In this document: one piece after another, positions 48,324 to 56,695 of the stretch
Layout: every line of letters starts with the position of its first letter
Position numbering within the stretch: position 1 is the first letter of the stretch
Assembly (NCBI GenBank): GCA_017399005.1
Contig: JAFQEO010000031.1
Span: 1 to 63,702 of the forward strand
Length of the DNA stretch: 63,702 bases
Reading direction: 5' to 3'
DNA from: Peptococcaceae bacterium
GTDB lineage: Bacteria; Bacillota; Peptococcia; Peptococcales; Peptococcaceae
The notes under the pieces: model-generated
The model's input: only the letters and a program-made list of their open reading frames with translations
Told to the model about the DNA's origin: nothing
Databases searched by the model: none
Translations under genes and position numbers: made by a program

Positions 48324-48392
48324 AATGTCATCTCAAGCGAAGCCGAACCTTTTATTGCGTAAGAGTATTCGCCTCCGCTTAACATGACATTC
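48324..48392. repeat. Imperfect inverted repeat between divIVA and ileS
   Basis: The ends AATGTCAT and ATGACATT pair, and the arms AAGCGAAGCCGAA and TTCGCCTCCGCTT are near-complementary, giving a 69-bp hairpin-forming unit. It resembles widespread miniature repeats of the type TCATTCTGAGCGAAGCGAAG. No T-run follows in the leftward direction, so it is not a canonical terminator. Confidence 0.65.
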
Positions 48393-48400
48393 TGTAATTT

Positions 48401-49000
48401 TTATTTTGCGTCTGTATTGTCCATGATTTCTTTCAGTTTTACATTAATTTTTGTTTCTTCGTTTTCAGACAGGGTCTGTTCGGTCACTTCTGCTTCTGCA
48501 GGAGCTTCCAGCGCTTCTGCCTGTTTCAGATAGCTTGCCACTTCTTCTGTATTGATGCCTGCTTCTTCTTTATCCAGCATGGCAATCTGGTTCTGGAAGT
48601 AATCTTTTAATGTTTCTTTTGCATCGTTATAACGGGTTGCCAGCATGGTGTAATCAGCCAGAACTTTATTATATTTTGCTTCTGTACCGCCAATAATACG
48701 TGCTGCTTCCGCTTCAGCCTCTGCCACAATGTTTGCAGCTTTTGTTTCAGCATCTTTAATCAGCTGATCTGCAAAACGCTGTGCCGATACCAGAGTATTA
48801 TTCAGGGAAATTTCTTTTTCCCGGTAGCTGTTCATATTTTCGCTGTAGTTGCTCAGCTGTGTTTTTAACACGTCCAGTTCGCGCTGCAGTTTTTCAAAGT
48901 CCACGATAATCTCGTCCAGAAATTCGTCAACTTCTTCTGCATCGTAACCGCGCATGGCTTTTTTGAATTCTTTGTTGTGAATGTCCATTGGTTTCAGCAT
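48401..49000 (-). CDS. divIVA: DivIVA-family cell division/polarity protein
   Basis: The 199-residue protein begins [27 protein letters not shown], the membrane-binding DivIVA N-terminal motif, followed by coiled coils to about residue 150 and an acidic tail. It recruits division or polar proteins to negatively curved membrane. It follows the YlmH-like gene in the common sepF-ylm-divIVA-ileS neighbourhood. Confidence 0.95.
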   Translation of the reverse strand: MLKPMDIHNKEFKKAMRGYDAEEVDEFLDEIIVDFEKLQRELDVLKTQLSNYSENMNSYREKEISLNNTLVSAQRFADQLIKDAETKAANIVAEAEAEAARIIGGTEAKYNKVLADYTMLATRYNDAKETLKDYFQNQIAMLDKEEAGINTEEVASYLKQAEALEAPAEAEVTEQTLSENEETKINVKLKEIMDNTDAK

Positions 49001-49055
49001 TGGATAGCCCCCTTGTACTTCTATATGGAATTCTGTATTACATATTACTTCTAAA

Positions 49056-49820
49056 TCAGATATATTTCAAGATACAGACTTTTAATTTTCCCTTTTTTGT
49101 CTCGCCGGATGTTTCACCGATGCGCAGTCTTCCTTTGCCTCTGCAGGAAATCAGATCCTCCTGCCGGCAGAGATAATCGTTGTCTGTAATTTCACTATGG
49201 TTTACTTTTACTCTTCCGCTCTGAATCAGCTCCATGGCTTTCGTGCGGGAGATGTTTAACCCATGAGCCAGCAGTGTATCCAGCCGCATGGAGGCAACCA
49301 TAATATGTAGCTCTTTTACATTCTGTTCCGGTGGCTGAAAATCATCCAGCGCAGTTTCCACTGCCTTCATCGGAACATGTTTCACGCGCAGCTCGTTCTG
49401 CAGCAGATAATCGGCAATTTCATCCTGCACAAACAGGTCAAAGCCGGTGTCACACACCAGCAAATCACCAAATTTTTCACGCCGCAGCCCCAGGCTCATA
49501 ATAGCGCCTAAAAAATCACGATGGTTCACAGACACATAGTCCAGTTTTCCCTCAAACCGAAACAGCCGGATACCGGCCATCTCGCAGTCGGGTTCGGTAT
49601 ATTCAGGGAACAGCACCAGCCGTTTCCGTTCTGCGCTTTCATATCCGCCACAGAACAGATACCGCTGAAATTTACAGGAGCGCAGATATTCCTCTGCCAC
49701 CAGCTGAAGCCGTGGCTCCAGAAAGTCGGTAATTTCCTCCTGATAACGCTGTTCCACCCTGTCCAGCCGGTCTTCCAGCCGGCTGATAAACTGTTTTTCC
49801 TCTGCGGAGAGCGTCAGCAT
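49056..49820 (-). CDS. ylmH: YlmH-like S4-domain RNA-binding protein
   Basis: The start at 49820 ([11 protein letters not shown]) has AGGAGG eight bases upstream; longer in-frame starts lack a site. The 254-residue protein has the YlmH central domain ([30 protein letters not shown]) and a C-terminal S4 domain ([22 protein letters not shown]-like, GRVKVN). YlmH family proteins bind stalled 50S subunits to rescue peptidyl-tRNA and sit in the division gene cluster. Confidence 0.93.
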   Translation of the reverse strand: MLTLSAEEKQFISRLEDRLDRVEQRYQEEITDFLEPRLQLVAEEYLRSCKFQRYLFCGGYESAERKRLVLFPEYTEPDCEMAGIRLFRFEGKLDYVSVNHRDFLGAIMSLGLRREKFGDLLVCDTGFDLFVQDEIADYLLQNELRVKHVPMKAVETALDDFQPPEQNVKELHIMVASMRLDTLLAHGLNISRTKAMELIQSGRVKVNHSEITDNDYLCRQEDLISCRGKGRLRIGETSGETKKGKLKVCILKYI

Positions 49821-49833
49821 GGCGTCCTCCTGC

Positions 49834-50109
49834 TTATAAAATAATGTAAACGATACGTACCAGCACCGAATACACGATATCAATCAGAATCATTGCCACA
49901 ATCGGCGAAACATCCAGCGGATATTTCAGTGCATCGGGCAGAATTTTCCGGCATGGATCCATCACCAGCTCGGTAATTTCATACACATACCGCAGCAGCG
50001 GATGATACGGATTATGCGGAATAAACGATAAAAAGCACCGTACCAGAATCAGCAGGTTCATCACGCTGACACACATACGTAAAAACAGCAGAATCGTACT
50101 GGTTATCAT
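49834..50109 (-). CDS. YggT-family membrane protein
   Basis: This 91-residue protein has two hydrophobic helices (about 4-26 and 65-88), with CFLSFIPHNPYHPLLRYVYEITE-like residues split between them and a conserved DPCRKILP segment. YggT/Ylm G-type proteins occur next to sepF and are linked to osmotic tolerance or division; the molecular role is unclear. The ATG overlaps the proC stop by four bases. Confidence 0.9.
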   Translation of the reverse strand: MITSTILLFLRMCVSVMNLLILVRCFLSFIPHNPYHPLLRYVYEITELVMDPCRKILPDALKYPLDVSPIVAMILIDIVYSVLVRIVYIIL

Positions 50110-50921
50110 TTCTTTTCACCAAGCTCCTTTGAACGAATATAGGCCTGCTGCACCGCTTCTATCATGGCGCTGCGAACCCCTCTTTCCTCCATCACACGCA
50201 AACCGCAGATAGTGGTACCGGCAGGGCTGGTTACCTGGTCTTTTAACACACCCGGATGTTCCCCGGTTTCCAGAAGCATCATAGCCGAACCTGCCATGGT
50301 CTGTGCCGCCAGCTGATAAGCGGTTGCCCGCGGCAGACCGGCCAGCACAGCGCCATCTGCCATAGCCTCTAAAATCTGATACATATAGGCAGGGCCGCTG
50401 CCGCTTACCGCACACACGGCATCCATATAGGTTTCTTCTACAAAAATTGTCTGGCCTACGCTGTTAAAAATATCAGCCGCCACCTGTTTCTGTTCTTCTG
50501 TGGTATGACTCCCGGCAGTAATGCCTGTCATCCCCCAGCCGATTTTTGCCGGTGTATTCGGCATCACACGGAAAATAGCAATATCGCCCAGCTGTTCAGT
50601 CAGTGTATCCATCGTTACACCAGCCATAATAGAAATCACAGCCTGATGCGGCTGGGGCTTCACTGTCAGCTGGCTGCAAACAGCACCAAAATGCTGCGGT
50701 TTTACTGCCACAATAATGTACTGTGCCTCTGCCACAACCTGGTTGTTGTCACTAGCCGGCTGAATCCCCAGAGACTGATGCAGTTCTTCAAGTTTTTCTG
50801 CACTGCAGTCCGACATAATAATTTCAGAACCGCTGCAGAGCCCCTGTTTTATCATACCACCGGCAATTGCCGAAGCCATAGCACCGGCACCGATAAACCC
50901 GAACCGGTAAGTGTTCTGCAT
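50106..50921 (-). CDS. proC: Pyrroline-5-carboxylate reductase
   Basis: The 271-residue enzyme has the Rossmann GFIGAGAMASAIAGG, VKPQHFGAV, RVMPNTPAKIGWG and the C-terminal SGSGPAYMYQILEAMADG, then TSPAGTTICGL. It catalyses the last step of proline synthesis. Its ATG shares one base with the sepF stop (TAATG). Confidence 0.96.
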   Translation of the reverse strand: MQNTYRFGFIGAGAMASAIAGGMIKQGLCSGSEIIMSDCSAEKLEELHQSLGIQPASDNNQVVAEAQYIIVAVKPQHFGAVCSQLTVKPQPHQAVISIMAGVTMDTLTEQLGDIAIFRVMPNTPAKIGWGMTGITAGSHTTEEQKQVAADIFNSVGQTIFVEETYMDAVCAVSGSGPAYMYQILEAMADGAVLAGLPRATAYQLAAQTMAGSAMMLLETGEHPGVLKDQVTSPAGTTICGLRVMEERGVRSAMIEAVQQAYIRSKELGEKK

Positions 50922-51445
50922 TAGAAATCACCTCTGCGGTTATACTGGGTAATCCATGCAAAAATTTCTTCATCGGTATCTGCCATGTCGTGTTTTAATT
51001 CGCTGGCAATATCAATATTCTGTGGTGCTGCCAGAATAATACCCTGGCTTACTTTCTGAATGGTACCGTCGATTGCGTAAACAACGCCGCCTACAAAGTC
51101 GATAATTTTTGCTGCAATGTCTGTATCGCAGGATTCAATGTTAATCACAACAGCTTTGTGTTCCAGCAGGTTATCGGCAATACCCTGCGATTCTTCAAAA
51201 CGAACAGGTTCCACCAGAACTACACGGGCATTTTCGCCGCCTTCCGTACGGCTGCTGTGTTCCCGGTTTGGATTGGTGAAGGACACTACATTATTAATTC
51301 TTGCAACCGGTTTTGGTTCACTTTTCACTGGCATAGCATTCTGTTTCTGTACAGGTGCTGCCGGTCTTTCCACTACTTCTTCCTCTTCGATTTCTTCTCT
51401 TTCCACAAAACCCAGTACATCTACAACCTTATCCAGAAATCCCAT
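50921..51445 (-). CDS. sepF: SepF cell-division protein
   Basis: The 174-residue protein has an amphipathic N-terminus (MGFLDKVVDVLGF), an acidic/Pro linker (20-75), and the SepF/DUF552 domain (VVLVEPVRFEESQGIADNL, VVINIESCD, IDFVGGVVYAIDGTIQKVS). SepF anchors FtsZ to the membrane. A GGGAG site lies upstream. It follows the yggS gene by 15 bases. Confidence 0.95.
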   Translation of the reverse strand: MGFLDKVVDVLGFVEREEIEEEEVVERPAAPVQKQNAMPVKSEPKPVARINNVVSFTNPNREHSSRTEGGENARVVLVEPVRFEESQGIADNLLEHKAVVINIESCDTDIAAKIIDFVGGVVYAIDGTIQKVSQGIILAAPQNIDIASELKHDMADTDEEIFAWITQYNRRGDF

Positions 51446-51460
51446 TGTAATCTCTCCCTC

Positions 51461-52138
51461 TTATGCAAACATGCTTCTGCCAACACGAATCATATTGGCT
51501 CCTTCTTCTACTGCCACCTGATAGTCGTGGCTCATACCCATTGATAAAATCTCCATGTCGATGCCCGGAATCTGTTTTTCTTTCAGTTCCTGAAACAGCT
51601 GATACATTTCCCGGAAAATCGGACGAACCTGTTCTGTGTCTTCAAAGAACGGTGCAATGTTCATCAGCCCTCTTACATGGATGCCCGGCATTTTGCTCAC
51701 CATTTCCAGAAACGGCACAACTTCTTCTTTTGCCAGGCCAAACTTGCTTTCTTCATCGGCAATATTTACCTGCACCAGGCAGTCCATTGGATGCCCCAGT
51801 GCTTGCATACGCTGATTTAATTCTTTTGCCAGCGATTCACTTTCCAGTGAATGCACCAGCACAACCTTGTCAGCAATATATTTTACTTTATTACTCTGCA
51901 GATGACCAATAATGTGCCATACCGCACCCTGATTGACAGCATCGTACTTGTCCATCAGTTCCTGCACGCGGTTTTCCCCCAGAATGCTCTGCCCGGCTGC
52001 CAGCACTTCATTCAGCTGTTCCGGTGTTCTTGTTTTGGTAACGGCAACAATGGTTACCGGCTGTTCCGGATTTGGGCTCTTCTTTCTGGCTTCCTCCACA
52101 TTTTTTCGGATTTCTGCAATATTTTCTGCTATGCTCAT
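51461..52138 (-). CDS. yggS: PLP-binding homeostasis protein (YggS family)
   Basis: The 225-residue PLPBP protein has VAVTKTRT (the PLP Lys), ILGENRVQE, WHIIGHLQSNK, VHSLES and the C-terminal SMGMSHDY...IRVGRSMF. It keeps PLP pools balanced. It starts 15 bases after the HlyD-like gene. Confidence 0.96.
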   Translation of the reverse strand: MSIAENIAEIRKNVEEARKKSPNPEQPVTIVAVTKTRTPEQLNEVLAAGQSILGENRVQELMDKYDAVNQGAVWHIIGHLQSNKVKYIADKVVLVHSLESESLAKELNQRMQALGHPMDCLVQVNIADEESKFGLAKEEVVPFLEMVSKMPGIHVRGLMNIAPFFEDTEQVRPIFREMYQLFQELKEKQIPGIDMEILSMGMSHDYQVAVEEGANMIRVGRSMFA

Positions 52139-52153
52139 GTCAGTTCATTCCTT

Positions 52154-53083
52154 CTAGAATTTTATATTTTCACCCTCACGCACCAGATGCGGCGTTGTTA
52201 CAATAATGACGCCGTCTTCCAGTTCGCTTTCAATCACTACCTGTCCAGTTTCCTCCCAGACTGGCCCCAGTGTTACAGGCGCCCAGAATACAAAACCTTT
52301 CTGCAGATAATACACGCCTGTCTGACCATCTTTTTCCACCAGCACATCCGGGGAAACAGCTATGACATTCATCTGTTCATACGGCATTTCAATTTTATAA
52401 ATTCTCTGCTGAAATACCGTTTCCTTCACATTGCCCAGTTTTAATTTCAGATACCGGAACCCGTCCGGAGTATCCAACAGTTCCGTAACCCTTGCCGTCA
52501 TCTGCATATCCAGATCATCCAGGCGCACCTTAATGCGCTGGTCGATTTCCAGACTGCCGGTATAGGCACTGCGCGGTACTGTTACATACAGGTAAACCTC
52601 GTCAAAAACATTAATCACTTTGGCCACAGGCTGTCCATTTACACCATCCGGCATGTCCTGTTTCTGACGGTCCTGCTGCTCGATGTAGCGTGTTTCTAAA
52701 TCTGTGCTGCAGATTGCATTTAAATCAGAGGTGCTTTCCAGCCCGTCCAGCTGATAGGAAACCCGCCCTGCATAATTGGTCCAGGAATAGGCCTCACCGA
52801 TTCGCAGCACAGCACTGCCTTTCCGTACCCGTTCACCTTCCTGCACAACCGGTTCCACTTTTCCGTCAGCCTGTGCAATCACCAGCGATTCCGAACCACG
52901 CAGCAAACCGTAACCGGTTTCCACATGCTCCAGCAAAGCAGTATGCACCTCTTCTGTCTGCACCATAGCCGCACGAATCTGATTGCCGGCCAGCGTCAGA
53001 ATCAGCCAGGCAACAATGACCAGCAAAAGAATCTTCACGATATGATCTTTTAGATATAAGCGTCTTTTTTTCTTTGTCGCCAT
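52154..53083 (-). CDS. HlyD-like membrane adaptor protein
   Basis: The 309-residue protein has a basic N-terminus, one membrane helix (17-35) and an extracytoplasmic part with a lipoyl-like half motif (ADGKVEPVVQEGERVRKGSAVLRIG) followed by a beta-barrel domain (NVFDEVYLYVTVPRSAYTG) and a conserved C-terminal end. This is the HlyD/membrane-fusion layout without the long coiled coil. Homologues next to sepF/yggS are frequent in Bacillota, but their job is not established; a division-linked envelope role is possible. A strong AGGAG site supports the start. Confidence 0.85.
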   Translation of the reverse strand: MATKKKRRLYLKDHIVKILLLVIVAWLILTLAGNQIRAAMVQTEEVHTALLEHVETGYGLLRGSESLVIAQADGKVEPVVQEGERVRKGSAVLRIGEAYSWTNYAGRVSYQLDGLESTSDLNAICSTDLETRYIEQQDRQKQDMPDGVNGQPVAKVINVFDEVYLYVTVPRSAYTGSLEIDQRIKVRLDDLDMQMTARVTELLDTPDGFRYLKLKLGNVKETVFQQRIYKIEMPYEQMNVIAVSPDVLVEKDGQTGVYYLQKGFVFWAPVTLGPVWEETGQVVIESELEDGVIIVTTPHLVREGENIKF

Positions 53084-53112
53084 TTTTTTCTCCTACGCCT
53101 AAATTAACTTTT

Positions 53113-53118
53113 ATTATA
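53113..53118 (-). promoter_or_regulatory. Putative -10 for the HlyD-like to ileS operon
   Basis: TATAAT lies 30 bases before the start codon, with a partial -35 (TGTTCA) 17 bases upstream. Genes from 53083 to 48401 are closely spaced or overlapping, consistent with one transcript. Confidence 0.45.
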
Positions 53119-53224
53119 CTATATTTTTGTGTCAATGAACATATCTAAACCGTATTTTTTTTAGTTTTTGAAAAAATTTCTAAGATGTTTTTATAAGATG
53201 TTTTTAAATGTTATCCAGCAGACA

Positions 53225-53260
53225 GATAAAATAAACGCCGCAGAAAAAATCTACGGCGTT
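53225..53260 (-). terminator. Terminator after pgpA
   Basis: AACGCCG (53234-53240) pairs with CGGCGTT (53254-53260), followed leftward by TATTTTATC. It separates the rimO-pgsA-pgpA unit from the HlyD-like unit. Confidence 0.75.
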
Positions 53261-53283
53261 CTAAATCACAAAGTTATAAATTT

Positions 53284-53724
53284 TTAGAAGAAGAAATAAA
53301 TCGGTACTGCTAAAATAATACGGCTGATAATACCTGCCAGCACATCATCGGCCATAATGCCCAGACCACCGTTTAAATCCTGAATTTTACCGATTGGTCC
53401 CACCTTGCTGATATCAAACAGACGAAACAGCGCAAACGCCACCGGTGTCAGAATCAGAGGCACGTTCCACATGGCAATCCACATGCCAATCCATTCATCG
53501 TAAACGATTTCCGATGCATCGTGAACTCCCAGTGTTTTTTCACCGCTGTCACAAATATAGATTCCCGCAATTCCGGCAATCAGAATAAACCACAGCGGCA
53601 TTCCACCGAAAAATCCCCACACAAGGCCAATCAGCAGTGCTGCTGCCGAACCCCATGTGCCCGGTGCCGGATGAATCAGCCCGGAACCACAGCCGCGAGC
53701 CAGAAATAACAATGCTTTTTCCAT
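53284..53724 (-). CDS. pgpA: Phosphatidylglycerophosphatase A
   Basis: The start at 53724 (MEKALLFLARG) has GGGAG six bases upstream; an in-frame TTG five codons earlier is less likely. The 146-residue membrane protein shows PgpA motifs: GSGLIHPAPGTWGS, VYDEWIGMWIA and ADDVLAGIIS. It removes the phosphate from PGP made by PgsA, whose gene ends just upstream, so the two steps of phosphatidylglycerol synthesis are adjacent. Confidence 0.93.
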   Translation of the reverse strand: MEKALLFLARGCGSGLIHPAPGTWGSAAALLIGLVWGFFGGMPLWFILIAGIAGIYICDSGEKTLGVHDASEIVYDEWIGMWIAMWNVPLILTPVAFALFRLFDISKVGPIGKIQDLNGGLGIMADDVLAGIISRIILAVPIYFFF

Positions 53725-53741
53725 GTTTCTCCCACCCAATC

Positions 53742-54281
53742 CTAGTTCCAGGTAATCTGTTTATTTAATTTCAGCACATAATCCAGACCGGAATATACCG
53801 TCAGGATAACAGCCACATACATCAGCCACAGGCCGATATTTACGCCGCACAGCGCCATAATCTGAGGTTTCAGCATCAGCAGCATCAGTGCAAACATCTG
53901 GCATACGGTTTTTACTTTGCCCCAGATATTCGCTGCCACTACAATGTTTTCAGATGCCGCAACCGAACGCAGACCAGTGATTAAATATTCACGGAAAATA
54001 ATCAGCACTGCAATCCATGCAGCCAGGTCGCCCAGTTCTACTAAACAGATCATAGCTGCTGCGGTCAGCACTTTGTCTGCCAGAGGGTCCATCAGTTTGC
54101 CGAAGTTTGTTACCATATTGTATTTGCGGGCAATCTGACCATCCAGCATATCGGTCAGCGAAGCCAGAGCAAAAATAACGGTAGCCACAATACGGGAAAC
54201 ATCGGTGTTCATCATCAGCGCAATCATAAACAGCGGAACCATGCACATACGGGCAATGGTTAATTTATTAGGCAAATTCAT
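53742..54281 (-). CDS. pgsA: CDP-diacylglycerol-glycerol-3-phosphate phosphatidyltransferase
   Basis: The 179-residue membrane enzyme has the CDP-alcohol transferase signature, visible as DMLDGQIAR, then GKLMDPLADK. It makes PGP from CDP-DAG. Its start overlaps the rimO stop by four bases. Confidence 0.95.
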   Translation of the reverse strand: MNLPNKLTIARMCMVPLFMIALMMNTDVSRIVATVIFALASLTDMLDGQIARKYNMVTNFGKLMDPLADKVLTAAAMICLVELGDLAAWIAVLIIFREYLITGLRSVAASENIVVAANIWGKVKTVCQMFALMLLMLKPQIMALCGVNIGLWLMYVAVILTVYSGLDYVLKLNKQITWN

Positions 54282-55618
54282 TCTACAATCTCTCCTACAA
54301 AATCATATTCATCCAGTCCGGTGATTTCAACTGTAACATAATCTCCTGGCTGATAGTCGTGGTCTTCTTCTTCAAATACCAGAATCCACGGGTCTACATC
54401 TGGTGCCTCACCCTGACTGCGGCATAACAGCAGCCCCGGAATATCCGGGCTCAGCTCATCTACTTTTACAAGACGGCGCTGACCAATAGCCTGTTCATGT
54501 TTACGATACATGGTATCATACTGTAAATCCATCAGGTTTTCCGCTCGTTTTTCTTTTTCATCTTCTTCCAGATGACCATCCATCAGATTTGCCGGTGTAC
54601 CTTCCTCTCTGGAATACGGGAATGCGCCTACGCAATCCAGCTGCATTTCCTCCAGGAAGTTGAGCAGGTTATGATACTGCTCCTCGGTTTCACCCGGGAA
54701 GCCCACAATAAAAGTAGACCGCAGGGTAATATCCGGAATGCGGCTCCGCAGTTTCCCGATTAACGATTTGATTTCCTCCACGGTGATTTTGCGGTTCATA
54801 CGTTTCAGCACTTCATCATCACCGTGCTGTAACGGAATATCTAAATATTTGCAGATTTTTTCCTCACTGGCGATATAATCAATCATTTCATCGTCAAAAT
54901 TGTTCGGATATGCATACAACAGACGAATCCAGCGAACTTCCGGGATAGATGCCAGTTCTTTCAGCAAATCCACCAGCGCAAAGCGGCCGTATAAATCTTT
55001 CCCGTAATAGCTGGTATCCTGCGCCACCAGAATCAGTTCACTGGCACCCTGCTGTGCCAGCAGTACAGCCTCTTCTTTAATCTGTTCAATGGTTTTGCTG
55101 CGGTACGGACCCTGCATTTCCGGAATAACACAATAGGTACAGTTATTATCACAACCTTCAGAAATACGCAGATACGCATAATGCTGCGGAGTTGTCACAA
55201 TGCGAGGCGCATTGCCCTCTTTGCTTTCCTCGGTCCAGTTGGTATGCACCACAATCTCCTGCTCGTCCTTATGATTTGCAATGATATCCACAATCTGACG
55301 ATAATCGTTGGTACCTACAAAAATATCCACTTCCGGCAGTTCTGCAGCCAGCTCCTGTGCATATTTCTGTACCAGGCAGCCTACCGCCACCAGCAGTTTG
55401 CAAACACCCTGTTCTTTCCACTGGGCCATTTCCAGAATGGCATTGATGGATTCCTCTTTGGCGGCATTTACGAAACCGCAGGTATTAATAATAATGATTT
55501 CAGCTTCATCATATTGTTCTGTCAGTTCATAGCCCTGCTGCTGAAACAGGCCCATCATCGTCTCGCTGTGTACCAGATTTTTGGCACAGCCCAGCGATAA
55601 AATACTTACTTTCTGCAA
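54278..55618 (-). CDS. rimO: Ribosomal protein S12 methylthiotransferase
   Basis: The 446-residue radical-SAM enzyme has the N-terminal MTTase domain (SLGCAKNLVHSE, INTCGFV), the radical-SAM cluster motif CDNNCTYCVIP, and a C-terminal TRAM domain. It thiomethylates an Asp of ribosomal protein S12. The start appears to be a TTG at 55618 with GAGGG eight bases upstream. Confidence 0.95.
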   Translation of the reverse strand: MQKVSILSLGCAKNLVHSETMMGLFQQQGYELTEQYDEAEIIIINTCGFVNAAKEESINAILEMAQWKEQGVCKLLVAVGCLVQKYAQELAAELPEVDIFVGTNDYRQIVDIIANHKDEQEIVVHTNWTEESKEGNAPRIVTTPQHYAYLRISEGCDNNCTYCVIPEMQGPYRSKTIEQIKEEAVLLAQQGASELILVAQDTSYYGKDLYGRFALVDLLKELASIPEVRWIRLLYAYPNNFDDEMIDYIASEEKICKYLDIPLQHGDDEVLKRMNRKITVEEIKSLIGKLRSRIPDITLRSTFIVGFPGETEEQYHNLLNFLEEMQLDCVGAFPYSREEGTPANLMDGHLEEDEKEKRAENLMDLQYDTMYRKHEQAIGQRRLVKVDELSPDIPGLLLCRSQGEAPDVDPWILVFEEEDHDYQPGDYVTVEITGLDEYDFVGEIVE

Positions 55619-55648
55619 TGAACTACCCTCTTTCTATAACTCATACAT

Positions 55649-55684
55649 GAAAAACAGGGGCCGATTCCTCTCGGGGACCCCTGT
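55649..55684 (-). terminator. Terminator between rodZ-like gene and rimO
   Basis: ACAGGGG and CCCCTGT pair with an inner CCGA/TCGG stem, followed leftward by TTTTC. It lies just after the rodZ-like stop, so rimO probably has its own promoter or depends on read-through. Confidence 0.75.
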
Positions 55685-55689
55685 ATCGG

Positions 55690-56529
55690 TTATTGCGCCA
55701 CTGTCACATAATCTTCCAGCAGGAACGATTTTTTCACAACCTGCCCCTGATTTCCCAGAGTGCCAAGATCCTGACCGTTCACGGTGACTTTCACTACACC
55801 GGCATTGCCTAAATTCAGCTGAACACTCTGTGCCGCTTTAATATCCTGAATCTGACCTTCCGACATGGTGGTTTCGGTCACTTTGCCGTCTACCGTAATC
55901 TGCATCCAGCACTGATCCTTCGCATTCGGATTGACATTCAGAATTTCCAGCCGCATTTCCAGACTGTCGTAAACAGGAACTTCCGGTTCCGGCGGAGTTG
56001 CCGGTTCCTGCGGAACATCCGCTTCACCGTTCTGTTCATCCTGCTGTTCATCCTGCTGTTCTTCAACCTGCTGCTGAATCTGCTCATCTGGATTTTCCAG
56101 AGCCGCCATCTGTTTGCTGTAGATGCCCTGCACCGCAAACAGCAGTAAAATAGCAGCCAGACTGAGAATAATAATCAGTTTTGCATTTTTATTCAGCGGG
56201 GTTTCTTCAAAACGCTCCGCTTTTTGTTTTCGTTTAGGAGTTACTGCCAGTTTATACGGCGTTTCCGGTTCTTCCTGTACTGGTTTTTCCGGCTCCTTCA
56301 CTTTTGGTTTCATCACTTCCAGAACATCCGGGCGATCTTTAATTCCCAGATATTTTAGATAGGCTGTTGCAAATCCCTTTGCATATACATCACCGGGCAG
56401 GGCATCAAACTGCTCTTCCTCCAGTGCTCTTAAATACTTCGAACGGATTTTTGTCGCTTCCGCAACTTCATCCAGCGAAATTCCCTGTTCTTCTCTTGTT
56501 TTTTTCAGAATTTCTCCGATTCCCTGCAA
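55690..56529 (-). CDS. rodZ: RodZ-like HTH membrane protein
   Basis: I favour a TTG start at 56529 (read MQGIGEILKK), five bases after GGAGGTGA; an in-frame GTG at 56538 lies inside that site. About 279 residues: a Cro-type helix-turn-helix (3-70: GEILKKTREEQGISLDEVAEATKIRSKYL), a linker, one membrane helix (about 116-138), a Gln/Glu-rich linker and a C-terminal DUF4115 beta domain. RodZ links MreB to the envelope in rod-shaped cells. Confidence 0.9.
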   Translation of the reverse strand: MQGIGEILKKTREEQGISLDEVAEATKIRSKYLRALEEEQFDALPGDVYAKGFATAYLKYLGIKDRPDVLEVMKPKVKEPEKPVQEEPETPYKLAVTPKRKQKAERFEETPLNKNAKLIIILSLAAILLLFAVQGIYSKQMAALENPDEQIQQQVEEQQDEQQDEQNGEADVPQEPATPPEPEVPVYDSLEMRLEILNVNPNAKDQCWMQITVDGKVTETTMSEGQIQDIKAAQSVQLNLGNAGVVKVTVNGQDLGTLGNQGQVVKKSFLLEDYVTVAQ

Positions 56530-56570
56530 ATCAGTCACCTCCAGATGAATTCCATAATTCTTCTGAGTTT

Positions 56571-56579
56571 ACTATACCA
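56571..56579 (-). promoter_or_regulatory. Extended -10-like element before the rodZ-like gene
   Basis: The minus strand reads TGGTATAGT, one base from the TGGTATAAT found at four other promoters here. It lies about 42 bases before the chosen start. Confidence 0.4.
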
Positions 56580-56695
56580 TACGAAACAGAATTCCCGCAA
56601 GGCAATTACCAAACATTCATCATTTTGTAATCATTACTTCACAATTGAACTTCAAAATTAACCCGTACTTTGCCGTCAGGTCTGCTCTCTGTATT

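Noticed and set aside
48267-48400. T-box leader upstream of ileS
   Set aside because: Only about 130 bases are available, no T-box core or specifier stem is visible, and the hairpin present is a repeat-like palindrome.
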